Virus record (IMG/VR): IMGVR_UViG_3300048065_000331
Coordinates: 1-21,730 of that record
Strand: one strand, 5' to 3'
Origin: a virus
Length of the DNA: 21,730 nt
A program made the position numbers and the translations under genes. The notes below the pieces were generated by a model. It ran no database searches. It had not been told where the DNA came from and saw nothing but the letters and a program-made list of their open reading frames with translations. Below are positions 6,562 through 13,430 of this stretch, piece by piece (within the stretch, counting starts at the first letter, position 1; every line of letters begins with the position of its first letter).

Positions 6562-7969
6562 TTTCTTCACCTGCAATTTCTTGTGTAGTGAATTGACCAA
6601 TACCTTCTGACTTAGAATCAATTTCACTATCTATCATGCTAATTTTTTCATCATCATCAACGACTGCTCTTGCAATTTGTTTATCAATCTCTTTTTTGAA
6701 TGTGGCAGACTCAACACCACTTGCTTTTGCTTTTTGTAAAAATTCAAGATCACTAGCATAATCTTTTAGATTAAAAGAATCAGGATATATTACTTCTCCA
6801 TCAAAAACTTTATTTTGCCATTTGGCAAAAAATCTCCATATATGTTCCTCAGCATTTTGTAAGTAATCAGCTTTCTCACTTAATCTCGCATTCAAAAGTT
6901 GGAACTCTGTTTGTAAAGCTATGCCAGATTGAACTCTATCTTGAGTGGCTCTTACTGCTCCCATGTGGGTAATTCTGTTAATAGCTTCTACTTTCATGTT
7001 AATATTGTTCATGATACTATCAAGAGATTGTGAACTTGGTTGTATTATGTAAGGTTTTAAACTTGCATCTAAATCTTCTGGCATTTCAATAATACTTCCT
7101 GCTCCTGCACTAGCTTCAACATTTGGTGTCTTAACTAAACTTGGGTGGTTTGACAATCTTATTAACTGTTCCATTTCTGAATAGTCATTGAAAATAGACT
7201 GTTGCAATTCTGCAACATCATTGAGATCAGATATACCAATGGCTCTTTTTTGAGATTTTTGGTTATACAATACAACCGCAGGTATTTCATTTAATGCGTT
7301 TGGAATTTCGTCAAGGAGTACAGGGTCACTTGCTCCAAATTCTTTTTTAAAATCATCAATTCTGTATGTGCAAATATCTTCAAGACTCCAAACTTTTACA
7401 ACCGCAGTATCGTCTACTAAATCTTCAAGAAGTGTTAATGATGTCAAGTAAAATCTACCATTGAGCAATCTTTCATATTTCCAATTCAATACATTTTCTG
7501 GTGTATAAAGACTAATATATGGTCTAATATCTTGTTGTAGTTCTTCTGCTCTTGTGTTTGTAACTACATTTGGTTTATCAATAATCGCCCAACAAGTTCC
7601 ATAGATACTTGCATTGACCTGCATTTCTCGTATAACATTGTCAAAACTTCTTCCGTCTAAATCTGCGTCTTGTATAAAAGAATCTAATTGTTCATCACCT
7701 GCCATACTGCCATAATCTCTTGTAGGTGAAACTCTAAATAAAAATGAAGAATAAATTTGAATTACATTTCTACAATGATTATCAATAGCAGTATTCATTG
7801 ATCTTTTCATATACTCCTCGTCAGTTTCTAAGGTATATCTATTGAGCAAATAGCCATTTTGATAGTCATTGCCACCTAAATATGATCTTAGATGAAAATT
7901 CCAATCATCAAATTTTTCATCATAATGTGAATGTCTTCTTGTTAAATATTCTCTACTGTATTTTGCCAT
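6548..7969 (-). CDS. Portal protein
   Basis: The 473-residue protein begins MAKYSREYLTRRHSHYDEKF. I choose ATG 7969 because it shares a base with the terminase stop (TAATG) and is preceded by GGTGGAG; an in-frame GTG at 7978 is part of that ribosome-binding site. Features include an aromatic N-terminal segment (FDDWNFHLRSYLGG), the YMKRSMNTAIDNHCRNVIQI helix with a following FLFR, central beta-rich parts such as SLYTPENVLNWKYERL, and a C-terminal helical region with SGIALQTEFQLLNARLSEKA and an acidic tail. Portals form the dodecameric ring through which DNA is packed and ejected. Length and position right after the large terminase are as expected. The 20-nt repeat (7198-7217) lies inside it. 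Confidence 0.88.
   Translation of the reverse strand: MAKYSREYLTRRHSHYDEKFDDWNFHLRSYLGGNDYQNGYLLNRYTLETDEEYMKRSMNTAIDNHCRNVIQIYSSFLFRVSPTRDYGSMAGDEQLDSFIQDADLDGRSFDNVIREMQVNASIYGTCWAIIDKPNVVTNTRAEELQQDIRPYISLYTPENVLNWKYERLLNGRFYLTSLTLLEDLVDDTAVVKVWSLEDICTYRIDDFKKEFGASDPVLLDEIPNALNEIPAVVLYNQKSQKRAIGISDLNDVAELQQSIFNDYSEMEQLIRLSNHPSLVKTPNVEASAGAGSIIEMPEDLDASLKPYIIQPSSQSLDSIMNNINMKVEAINRITHMGAVRATQDRVQSGIALQTEFQLLNARLSEKADYLQNAEEHIWRFFAKWQNKVFDGEVIYPDSFNLKDYASDLEFLQKAKASGVESATFKKEIDKQIARAVVDDDEKISMIDSEIDSKSEGIGQFTTQEIAGEEIAEA
7198..7217. repeat. 20-nt palindromic repeat, copy 2
   Basis: This is identical over 20 nt to 5568-5587, with the same 7-bp inverted repeat around a 4-nt loop. It encodes V-A-E-L-Q-Q in the portal protein, the same reading frame and peptide as in copy 1. 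Confidence 0.75.
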
Positions 7970-9186
7970 TAACTCCACCTCTTAGCGTTACTTGGTGTAA
8001 ATTCTCTTTTTAAAGGATATAAATATTCCACTAAATAACCCAATGCGTCATTGAAGTGATCATAGCCACTTGTTTTATCTGGAATTGTTGTACCATCTTT
8101 GTAAATTTGCCTTTCTACACTTCTTATCACATTTTTACAGTTCTTGGCAATAAATAAACTTATCTCGCCTCTTGCGTTTTGTAATTTTGCATTAACAGAA
8201 TTTATACGATCTCTTACAAGAGGGTGACTATTTCTTACTTTGATTGTAAATCCTGCATTCTTTAATATTGATAAATCAGTGATACCACCTGCACTTGTTC
8301 TTTTTTGTTTACATGCAGGGTCTGGATATATAACGATATTTTTTCCGTCAAATTTATTTCTTATTTCTTCTGCCATTTCATTAGTGTTTGAACTGTATAT
8401 TTGTATTTCATCAAATATATAAATTTTATTGTCTACTATTTCACTTACGACACATGCCATCGGATCAATGTTGAAATCTAAACCTAGATGTACTGTGTTT
8501 GTCTGTGGTACATAACTTTCTTTGATATGTTTTAATCTATCAAAATTGTAGTAAATAATTCCTGCATAATTAACAAAAGAAGCTTCATATTCTTGTTGGA
8601 ATGTTCTTTCATCTAAATCTTGTTTGGCTTGTTCTATTTCTTGTGCAGGAACTTGTTTTCCTTCAAGAGTAGTATATTTAAAACTTGCCCATTCTTTATC
8701 AGTTTCATGCTTTAAAAATAAATTGTAACTCCAATTACCGTAACCTCTAGGAGTTCCACAAAAGAGAACATGACCTCTACGGTCAGATAGTGTAGGTCTA
8801 AGAACTTCGTACCAAGCATTCTCTTTAATATCTGCAAATTCGTCCATACACAAGAAATCTAATCCCACACCACGAAGCGCTTGTTCATTATCAGCGCCTC
8901 GTAACGAAATTGTAGAGCCATTTCTTAATGTAGCAGTGAGATCAGAATTATTAACATGGCTTAACCATTTGTGTTTTAAAAGTCTATCAAGAAGATCACT
9001 CCATACTATCTGCTTTGCCATACGAAAAGTTGGTGCTACATACCACACTCTTTTTTTTGGATAACGAGCAAATTTAGCTAGTTCATTGATGGCTAGAAAT
9101 GTTTTACCAAATCTTCTACCACTAATAAGCACTCTAAATCTTGCTTCACTACCTATTACTTCTTTTTGAGGTTTTGTTAATCCCAA
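7969..9186 (-). CDS. terL: Terminase large subunit
   Basis: This 405-residue protein is the packaging motor ATPase/nuclease. Walker A is S-G-R-R-F-G-K-T at residues 22-29. Walker B is L-D-F-L-C-M-D-E at 109-116 with the catalytic Glu 116, and the coupling motif F-C-G-T-P-R-G lies at 142-148. The RNase H-like nuclease begins with L-G-L-D-F at 234-238 (Asp 237) and has further acidic positions at Glu 260, Asp 289 and the C-terminal D-H-F-N-D at 376-380. The start is unusual: no ATG lies before Walker A, and TTG at 9186 directly follows the in-frame TAG of the small subunit. Translation probably restarts there by coupling; readthrough is discussed in the findings. Confidence 0.95.
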   Translation of the reverse strand: MGLTKPQKEVIGSEARFRVLISGRRFGKTFLAINELAKFARYPKKRVWYVAPTFRMAKQIVWSDLLDRLLKHKWLSHVNNSDLTATLRNGSTISLRGADNEQALRGVGLDFLCMDEFADIKENAWYEVLRPTLSDRRGHVLFCGTPRGYGNWSYNLFLKHETDKEWASFKYTTLEGKQVPAQEIEQAKQDLDERTFQQEYEASFVNYAGIIYYNFDRLKHIKESYVPQTNTVHLGLDFNIDPMACVVSEIVDNKIYIFDEIQIYSSNTNEMAEEIRNKFDGKNIVIYPDPACKQKRTSAGGITDLSILKNAGFTIKVRNSHPLVRDRINSVNAKLQNARGEISLFIAKNCKNVIRSVERQIYKDGTTIPDKTSGYDHFNDALGYLVEYLYPLKREFTPSNAKRWS

Positions 9187-9519
9187 CTATACATCGTAAG
9201 TCCAAGGCATTGGCTTATCGTCCTCTGCGTTCACAATAACTTCTCTTTGCCCTAGAATTTGCTTTCCTAACCATATTAACATTGTGCAATTACCAGATTG
9301 TGCTTTTTCAAACTGCATACGTCTTAATGACATTTTGCCCCTGTTCTTTCCCCTTTTTATAGTATCCGCAAAATTACGTTCAAGTGTATCTACTGAGCAT
9401 TCAAAAAATGACGCCATTTCTTCCATAGTGCATAGCATAGACGCTAATTTTTCTAATTTGGCTTCATCTAGTTCTATTTTAGGTCTTCCGACCTTCTTTT
9501 TTTGTATGTCTTGTTCCAT
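9187..9519 (-). CDS. terS: Terminase small subunit
   Basis: This 110-residue protein starts MEQDIQKKKVGRPKIELDEA. After a basic G-R-P-K segment comes a helix-turn-helix-like region (about 20-60: LEKLASMLCTMEEMASFFEC then SVDTLERNF), followed by KRGKNRGKMSLRRMQFEKAQ and GNCTMLIWLGKQILGQRE, a pattern very common in small terminases that recognise the packaging site and feed DNA to the large subunit. It ends at TAG 9189-9187, directly abutting the large subunit in the same frame. The start (ATG 9519) has a weak AGGA about 8-10 nt upstream; another ATG-like context just before it is out of frame. Confidence 0.88.
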   Translation of the reverse strand: MEQDIQKKKVGRPKIELDEAKLEKLASMLCTMEEMASFFECSVDTLERNFADTIKRGKNRGKMSLRRMQFEKAQSGNCTMLIWLGKQILGQREVIVNAEDDKPMPWTYDV

Positions 9520-9528
9520 ATCATTTTC

Positions 9529-9957
9529 CTATTTTGTTATTGATAATTTCTCCCACCACTTACCCCTTTTTTTTGGAGTATAGTCAGTTTTTTCTTTCTT
9601 CCAATACTTACATTGTTGAAATAAAACTCCCATGTGTCCGAGAGGTTTTAACCTATGTACTTCTTTTTTACGAACTTTGTCAATGTAATCTACATATTCT
9701 TCCCATTTTTTTGGATAACTAAAACGCAAATGAAGCATAGAATGACATCTAACACAAAGAATGTGAATGTTATCTAAATAATCATTAAGTGTTGGACCAT
9801 ATTCTTCTGCATGTGGCATAGTTTTAGTGTAACCACACATTTCACAGTCACCCTCTAATTTAATTGATTTGGGTAATCTATTAAGTTTTTTAAGCAGTTT
9901 GAATTGACCAAACATTTCAAGTCTTTGTTCACCACTCCAATTCTTATAAGATTTCAT
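9529..9957 (-). CDS. HNH endonuclease next to terminase
   Basis: This 142-residue protein has a zinc-binding HNH core. C-E-M-C lies at residues 38-41, His 49 in M-P-H-A-E-E-Y, Asn 63 in D-N-I-H-I-L-C, a second C-V-R-C at 68-71, and His 72 and His 76. The two CxxC pairs would hold a structural zinc and the His/Asn residues the metal-dependent nuclease site. HNH proteins encoded directly before the terminase genes, as in HK97 (gp74), stimulate specific genome cleavage during packaging, so that role is likely here. A homing-type function is less likely because the gene is tightly embedded: it overlaps the GNAT gene by 4 nt (ATGA) and precedes the small terminase by 9 nt. Confidence 0.8.
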   Translation of the reverse strand: MKSYKNWSGEQRLEMFGQFKLLKKLNRLPKSIKLEGDCEMCGYTKTMPHAEEYGPTLNDYLDNIHILCVRCHSMLHLRFSYPKKWEEYVDYIDKVRKKEVHRLKPLGHMGVLFQQCKYWKKEKTDYTPKKRGKWWEKLSITK

Positions 9958-10325
9958 AATATTTTATATATCCATGAGCCATTTTTAACCACAGATTTTA
10001 CTTTCCAATTTTGTTCTATCCACCATTTTGGATTAGATGCTAATTGATCAATATAACAAGCATTATTTTGTATGAGATCATCAATAATAAATTCCATCAA
10101 AGAACTACCTAATCCTTGACCACGATATTCTTCAAGGACAAATACACTTCGTATTCTGCCTTTACCATTTTTAAGGATAGTTCCTGCTACGCCACAGAGT
10201 TTATTATCAAGATATACACCAAACCATTTGGTAGTATCAGTGTCTTTAAGGTTTACTTTGTCTTTTTTTGCTTTGTTTGCTAGTAACTTAGCAATATCAA
10301 AGTTTATTGGCTCTATGTTTATCAT
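9954..10325 (-). CDS. GNAT-family acetyltransferase
   Basis: This 123-residue protein starts MINIEPINFDIAKLLANKAK. The acetyl-CoA motif A is clear: R-S-V-F-V-L-E-E-Y-R-G-Q-G-L-G at about 59-73, with R-G-Q-G-L-G as the pyrophosphate-binding loop, followed by helix SSLMEFIIDDLI. Upstream strands FGVYLDNKLCGVAGTILKNG match the family's beta 2-4. It is shorter than most GNATs (about 140-160), ending soon after a W-x-x-x-x-W-K-V strand. The substrate cannot be read. It overlaps the ParB-like gene by 4 nt and the HNH gene by 4 nt (ATGA at both ends), so it is co-translated with the ParB/PAPS-reductase block. It may modify phage or host protein, or take part in DNA modification. Confidence 0.85.
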   Translation of the reverse strand: MINIEPINFDIAKLLANKAKKDKVNLKDTDTTKWFGVYLDNKLCGVAGTILKNGKGRIRSVFVLEEYRGQGLGSSLMEFIIDDLIQNNACYIDQLASNPKWWIEQNWKVKSVVKNGSWIYKIL

Positions 10326-10831
10326 TTGCCATTTTCAACAGGGTACCAAGCATTTTTATATTTATAGTTTGCAATGTTTTTCATTTTAAAGACACCATCT
10401 TGATATAAAAGATCTATCTCAGATTTAGTAGCACCAATTTCTTTACATAACTGTTGACTATCAATTTTGTGTTTGTCAATAAGTTCATGAACAATCTCAC
10501 TCATTTGTACTGCCACATGTGAACCTTTGGCTCTATTCATGCGAATTGTCATGATCATTCCTGTTGGTCTGTCAATATCTAGGATTGCACAAGGTACTTT
10601 ACCTTTATAAATATCTTTAATAACTTTACTGTCTTTAGATAAACTCCACCTATGAAACCCATCTATAATCATTAAGTCTTTGGTTATAAGTATTGGTTGC
10701 ACCCAACCTGTCTTCAAAATACTTAATTCAAGTAATCGTAGCTCTGGACTGAACACAACATTTGGATTGTAATCATTTCCATTGAGTGTATCTGCATCAA
10801 GCCATTGTATGTTGTTAATTGGGTCGTTCAT
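10322..10831 (-). CDS. ParB/sulfiredoxin-fold protein, IbrB-like
   Basis: This 169-residue protein has the ParB N-terminal domain: a D-Y-N-P-N segment at 20-24, G-W-V-Q-P-I-L-I at 42-49, and the nucleotide-handling motif I-I-D-G-F-H-R-W at 55-62. A second conserved-looking block, M-T-I-R-M-N-R-A-K-G-S-H at 94-105 with a following helix (MSEIVHELIDKH), is what I recall for IbrB-type proteins. A C-terminal helical part (QQLCKEIGATKSEIDLLYQD) could be DNA-binding. It directly follows, with a 4-nt overlap, a PAPS-reductase-family gene, as in ibrA-ibrB. In ParB the same fold binds and hydrolyses CTP; activity here is unknown. Confidence 0.85.
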   Translation of the reverse strand: MNDPINNIQWLDADTLNGNDYNPNVVFSPELRLLELSILKTGWVQPILITKDLMIIDGFHRWSLSKDSKVIKDIYKGKVPCAILDIDRPTGMIMTIRMNRAKGSHVAVQMSEIVHELIDKHKIDSQQLCKEIGATKSEIDLLYQDGVFKMKNIANYKYKNAWYPVENGK

Positions 10832-11889
10832 TTTCTTTTCCCTTCTGGTAAAATGTTTCTTTTAAAAGAGCCACTTATGAATACTTGTAGTAAATATTTA
10901 GGTGTATAGCCAAATGGCTTTGTTCTTATAGCATTCATAACTGTGTTAAATCTTTTGATTGCCAAGGCATATTGTTCAACATCTTCTGCGAGAAAATCAT
11001 CAATCCATTGACGCACTCCTCTATAATCTTTCCCATATTCTTCTTTCATTTTTTGTTTGTTGAGTTCTTTATAATATCTTTCATGCGCTAACATTTCAGG
11101 AAATATATCAATTATTCTTTGATAAAATTCTGGTGTAGTTTGTTTTATTAAATGAAATCTTTTTGCACTCTCTGCATGAAGTGGTGTTGAAACACGCAAT
11201 CCACTTTCTGAATACATTTGAAGATCATATAATTTGCAGTATTCAATATCATTGTCATAAAAATATTTGAATATGTCATCTTCTTCCCAATCAAATAGAG
11301 GTTTGCATAACATTACATTACGAGCATTTTTATCACTGACTGCATTAATATAGTTATCATTAAGTTTATTTACTGATGCTCTAAATCTTATTAATGATTC
11401 ACTAGCACGAATACCTGTTACAAAAGCAACTTTACCTTTGTAAAAAGTTGATGTGAATAAATCCATGGTGTATTGGTCAAAGACTCTTTCATCTCCTGCA
11501 GGTAGTGAATACCCAAATGAAGGTTTATCTCTTACCCATTTTCTATCGTTATCCCATTGTGTGTATGATTTGACCACAGATAAAACATACTTTGATGATT
11601 TCAATGGAACACAAAACCATATCATATTTATCCAATCTTTTTGTCTGTACTTATCTACAAAATTGATAACTTCATCTGGGATTACTTCTTCATCACGAAA
11701 TACAACATCAACAGGTTTAGTCATTCCTCTTTCGTCTTGAACTTCTTTCATTAAATGTAAACAAGCTAATGAGTCTTTGCCTCCTGAAAACATACAAACA
11801 ACAGAATCAAAAATATCGTAAATGTGATGAAGGCGTTTTTTAGTTTCTACATAAACGTTTTCGTCTATGTAACCTTTGACTTTAACCAT
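10828..11889 (-). CDS. PAPS reductase-family (adenine nucleotide alpha-hydrolase-like) protein, IbrA-like
   Basis: This 353-residue protein has the PP-loop V-C-M-F-S-G-G-K-D-S at 31-40, which binds the phosphates of ATP or APS-type substrates, followed by LACLHLMKEV. A second family motif, V-T-G-I-R-A-S-E-S-L-x-R, lies at about 157-168, and P-L-F-D-W-E-E-D-D-I-F near 206-216 closes the site. The C-terminal third (about 255-353, YYKELNKQKMKEEYGKDYRG and similar) is helical and resembles the DUF3440-type extension of IbrA. The C-terminal cysteine motif of true PAPS reductases is not seen, so sulphate reduction is unlikely; nucleotide activation or sulphur transfer is more plausible. It overlaps ParB-like genes on both sides (4 nt and 8 nt). 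Confidence 0.88.
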   Translation of the reverse strand: MVKVKGYIDENVYVETKKRLHHIYDIFDSVVCMFSGGKDSLACLHLMKEVQDERGMTKPVDVVFRDEEVIPDEVINFVDKYRQKDWINMIWFCVPLKSSKYVLSVVKSYTQWDNDRKWVRDKPSFGYSLPAGDERVFDQYTMDLFTSTFYKGKVAFVTGIRASESLIRFRASVNKLNDNYINAVSDKNARNVMLCKPLFDWEEDDIFKYFYDNDIEYCKLYDLQMYSESGLRVSTPLHAESAKRFHLIKQTTPEFYQRIIDIFPEMLAHERYYKELNKQKMKEEYGKDYRGVRQWIDDFLAEDVEQYALAIKRFNTVMNAIRTKPFGYTPKYLLQVFISGSFKRNILPEGKRK

Positions 11890-12478
11890 GCTCGTTGTTG
11901 CGTATGTACTCGATCAGTCTTTGACCTATAGTTTCGTGGTGTGGATAAATTTCTTTCAATCTTTTAATAAATTGAAACCATGATTCTTGTTGTTCTTTGT
12001 TATCAAAAATTACATTGTATTGAATAATGTAATTTGCTTCCGCTCCTGCAACTTCATTTTGATCTACAACATCAACAGTATCATCATTTGTATATGTAAT
12101 TAAACTTTCTAATTCTTGATTATCAAATCCTAATTTTTCTAAATCATAATTAACATCTAGAAGATCACCAAATTCAGCATTTAATAAAGGAAAATCCCAT
12201 TCACTACCTTCATTAGTTTTATTATCTGCAATTCTATATGCTTTGATTTTCTCTGCTGACATATCAGCAATAAGAACAGGAACTTGTTTCAATTCTAATT
12301 GTCTACTTGCCTCAAGCCTTGTATGACCAACAACAACTGTCATAGATTTATCAACTACTATTGGTTGTTGAAATCCAAACTCTTTAATGCTGATAGCAAC
12401 TTTTTCAACATTTAAATTTTTTCTAGGGTTTTTATTGTAAGGTTTAACTTCGTCTATATTAACTAATTTAATATCCAT
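11882..12478 (-). CDS. ParB/sulfiredoxin-fold protein, methylase-associated type without a methylase domain
   Basis: This 198-residue protein begins MDIKLVNIDEVKPYNKNPRK. The ParB core has Y-N-K-N-P-R, F-G-F-Q-Q-P-I-V-V-D (about 34-43) and V-V-G-H-T-R-L-E-A-S (about 49-58). These are followed by a helix EKIKAYRIADNKTNEGSEWD (about 77-96), the linker seen in ParB domains fused to phage DNA methyltransferases. Here no methyltransferase follows, and the protein ends with an acidic region and short helices. ATG 12478 is preferred because it shares a base with the upstream TGA (TGATG); the frame also allows TTG 12481. It overlaps the IbrA-like gene by 8 nt. Two ParB-fold genes flanking a PP-loop enzyme suggests a multi-subunit system. 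Confidence 0.85.
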   Translation of the reverse strand: MDIKLVNIDEVKPYNKNPRKNLNVEKVAISIKEFGFQQPIVVDKSMTVVVGHTRLEASRQLELKQVPVLIADMSAEKIKAYRIADNKTNEGSEWDFPLLNAEFGDLLDVNYDLEKLGFDNQELESLITYTNDDTVDVVDQNEVAGAEANYIIQYNVIFDNKEQQESWFQFIKRLKEIYPHHETIGQRLIEYIRNNEHG

Positions 12479-12678
12479 CAATGGTATGTAATTGGTTTGT
12501 AATCTATTTTTATATAATTAAGTTCTCTAAAAATAGAATCTGCCAATTCTTCTGCTTGTTTTTTATCAGTAAAATTAGCAAATTTCAAGATTACTGAATG
12601 ACTCCCATCTTTTTCTTCAATAATATAAAAATTAGGTTCATAAAGATCATTATCTTTCATCAATAAAACATATTTCAA
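12478..12678 (-). CDS. Small protein, 66 aa, unknown
   Basis: The product reads MKYVLLMKDNDLYEPNFYII with a KFANFTDKKQAEELADSIFR helix in the middle. It looks like a small alpha/beta domain: two strands, a helix and a final strand. Starts are TTG 12678, overlapping the TGA of the replication gene (TTGA), or ATG 12660; neither has a strong Shine-Dalgarno sequence. I keep the longer form because KYVLLMKDND makes a good first strand. It is coupled to the ParB-like gene downstream by a TGATG junction. No family recognised. Confidence 0.6.
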   Translation of the reverse strand: MKYVLLMKDNDLYEPNFYIIEEKDGSHSVILKFANFTDKKQAEELADSIFRELNYIKIDYKPITYH

Positions 12679-13430
12679 TTAGATTGTTTTGCAAGTTCCT
12701 CTTGGAACTTTTCCATATCTTGTCTACTCCATGTTTGTAATCTAATACCTTTTTTATACATTTCACAATTCTGTTGAAACCTATACTTCTCATGTTCTTC
12801 TTTATCAAATACTTCTTCCTTTGGAATTTCATCTGCCCAACCTTCTGCTGAAAGCCATGTACTTGGGTGTTTTGCAAAGGTTTTATCTTTAAGATTGTCA
12901 TAATAAACATTAAATAAATTAGCTAATTCTTTTGGTCTATCTTGATTTTCTTTACTTAACTTATCAAAGTTTATTCTTGCTTGTCCTTTACTCACTTTAT
13001 ATCTCAATAAATCCCAAAATATCTCAAAGTTATTATTTATAGTTTTAGTTATAGTATTAGTTCTAGTCTTAGTTTTAGTAGCAGTGCCTTCGCTTTGCGT
13101 TCGCAATGCGTTTGCATTCCATCTACTACTTGCGCTTTCACTAGCTTTTGTACTCACAGAAATTGCATAATCATATTCTTTCTTCAATCTTTTCTGCACA
13201 TATCCATCTTCTTCTTCTGTAAAAAATAATCTTACAATCTTGTCTACGAGATCATCGTTCTTAACCTTGGGTAAATTATAAAGTATATCCTTGTCTTTAG
13301 GTAAAGTTGCTTCATGCGTCCACGCATAAAATATTAATCGTAAATACATACCTAATTCTTCTTCTGTCAAATATGAAGTATCACTGTTAAATGCGTCTAC
13401 AAATAAATTCATCTTGGGTAATTTTGCCAT
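12675..13430 (-). CDS. Replication protein with DUF1376 (YdaU-like) domain
   Basis: This 251-residue protein begins MAKLPKMNLFVDAFNSDTSY. Residues about 8-55 (LFVDAFNSDTSYLTEEELGM, then YLRLIFYAWTHEATLP) match the DUF1376 domain of phage replication proteins. A low-complexity linker (about 107-133, NANALRTQSEG then alternating T-x: TATKTKTRTNTITKT) joins it to a C-terminal region FWDLLRYKVSKGQARINFDK and KHPSTWLSAEGWADE (about 186-200), which resembles the helicase-loader/origin-binding end of such proteins. The likely role is loading the host replicative helicase at the phage origin. The ATG has AGGAGA 8 nt upstream and overlaps the zinc-ribbon peptide gene by 22 nt. The linker DNA is an eight-unit hexamer repeat. 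Confidence 0.85.
   Translation of the reverse strand: MAKLPKMNLFVDAFNSDTSYLTEEELGMYLRLIFYAWTHEATLPKDKDILYNLPKVKNDDLVDKIVRLFFTEEEDGYVQKRLKKEYDYAISVSTKASESASSRWNANALRTQSEGTATKTKTRTNTITKTINNNFEIFWDLLRYKVSKGQARINFDKLSKENQDRPKELANLFNVYYDNLKDKTFAKHPSTWLSAEGWADEIPKEEVFDKEEHEKYRFQQNCEMYKKGIRLQTWSRQDMEKFQEELAKQSN
13041..13088 (-). repeat. Eight tandem hexamers (ACTnnn on minus strand), possible origin iterons
   Basis: On the + strand the units are agtttt, agttat, agtatt, agttct, agtctt, agtttt, agtagc and agtgcc with no interruptions. On the coding strand every second codon is ACT (Thr), eight of eight, giving the T-x-T-x linker of the replication protein. Exclusive use of one of four Thr codons suggests selection or expansion at DNA level. 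Lambdoid phages carry origin iterons in the equivalent place inside gene O. Confidence 0.6.
13095..13118. repeat. Two overlapping short inverted repeats in the replication gene
   Basis: The first, ttgcg-tt-cgcaa (13095-13106), is a perfect 5-bp palindrome with a 2-nt centre. The second, aatgc-gttt-gcatt (13105-13118), is 5 bp with a 4-nt loop. They are markedly more G+C-rich than the surroundings and lie directly next to the hexamer array. Confidence 0.5.

Noticed and set aside
10828-11889. Genuine PAPS reductase for sulphate assimilation
   Set aside because: The C-terminal catalytic cysteine motif (ECGLH type) is absent and the C-terminal extension is of the IbrA kind, so only family membership is claimed.
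9529-12478. A complete Dnd phosphorothioation system
   Set aside because: Only a PP-loop protein and ParB-fold proteins are present. No cysteine desulphurase, DndD-like ATPase or DndE-like protein is seen, and the PP-loop protein is closer to IbrA.
12650-12910. Minus-strand open frame of 86 codons inside the replication gene
   Set aside because: It overlaps the DUF1376-type replication gene in another frame, and its product has no domain-like pattern; the replication frame is clearly the real one.
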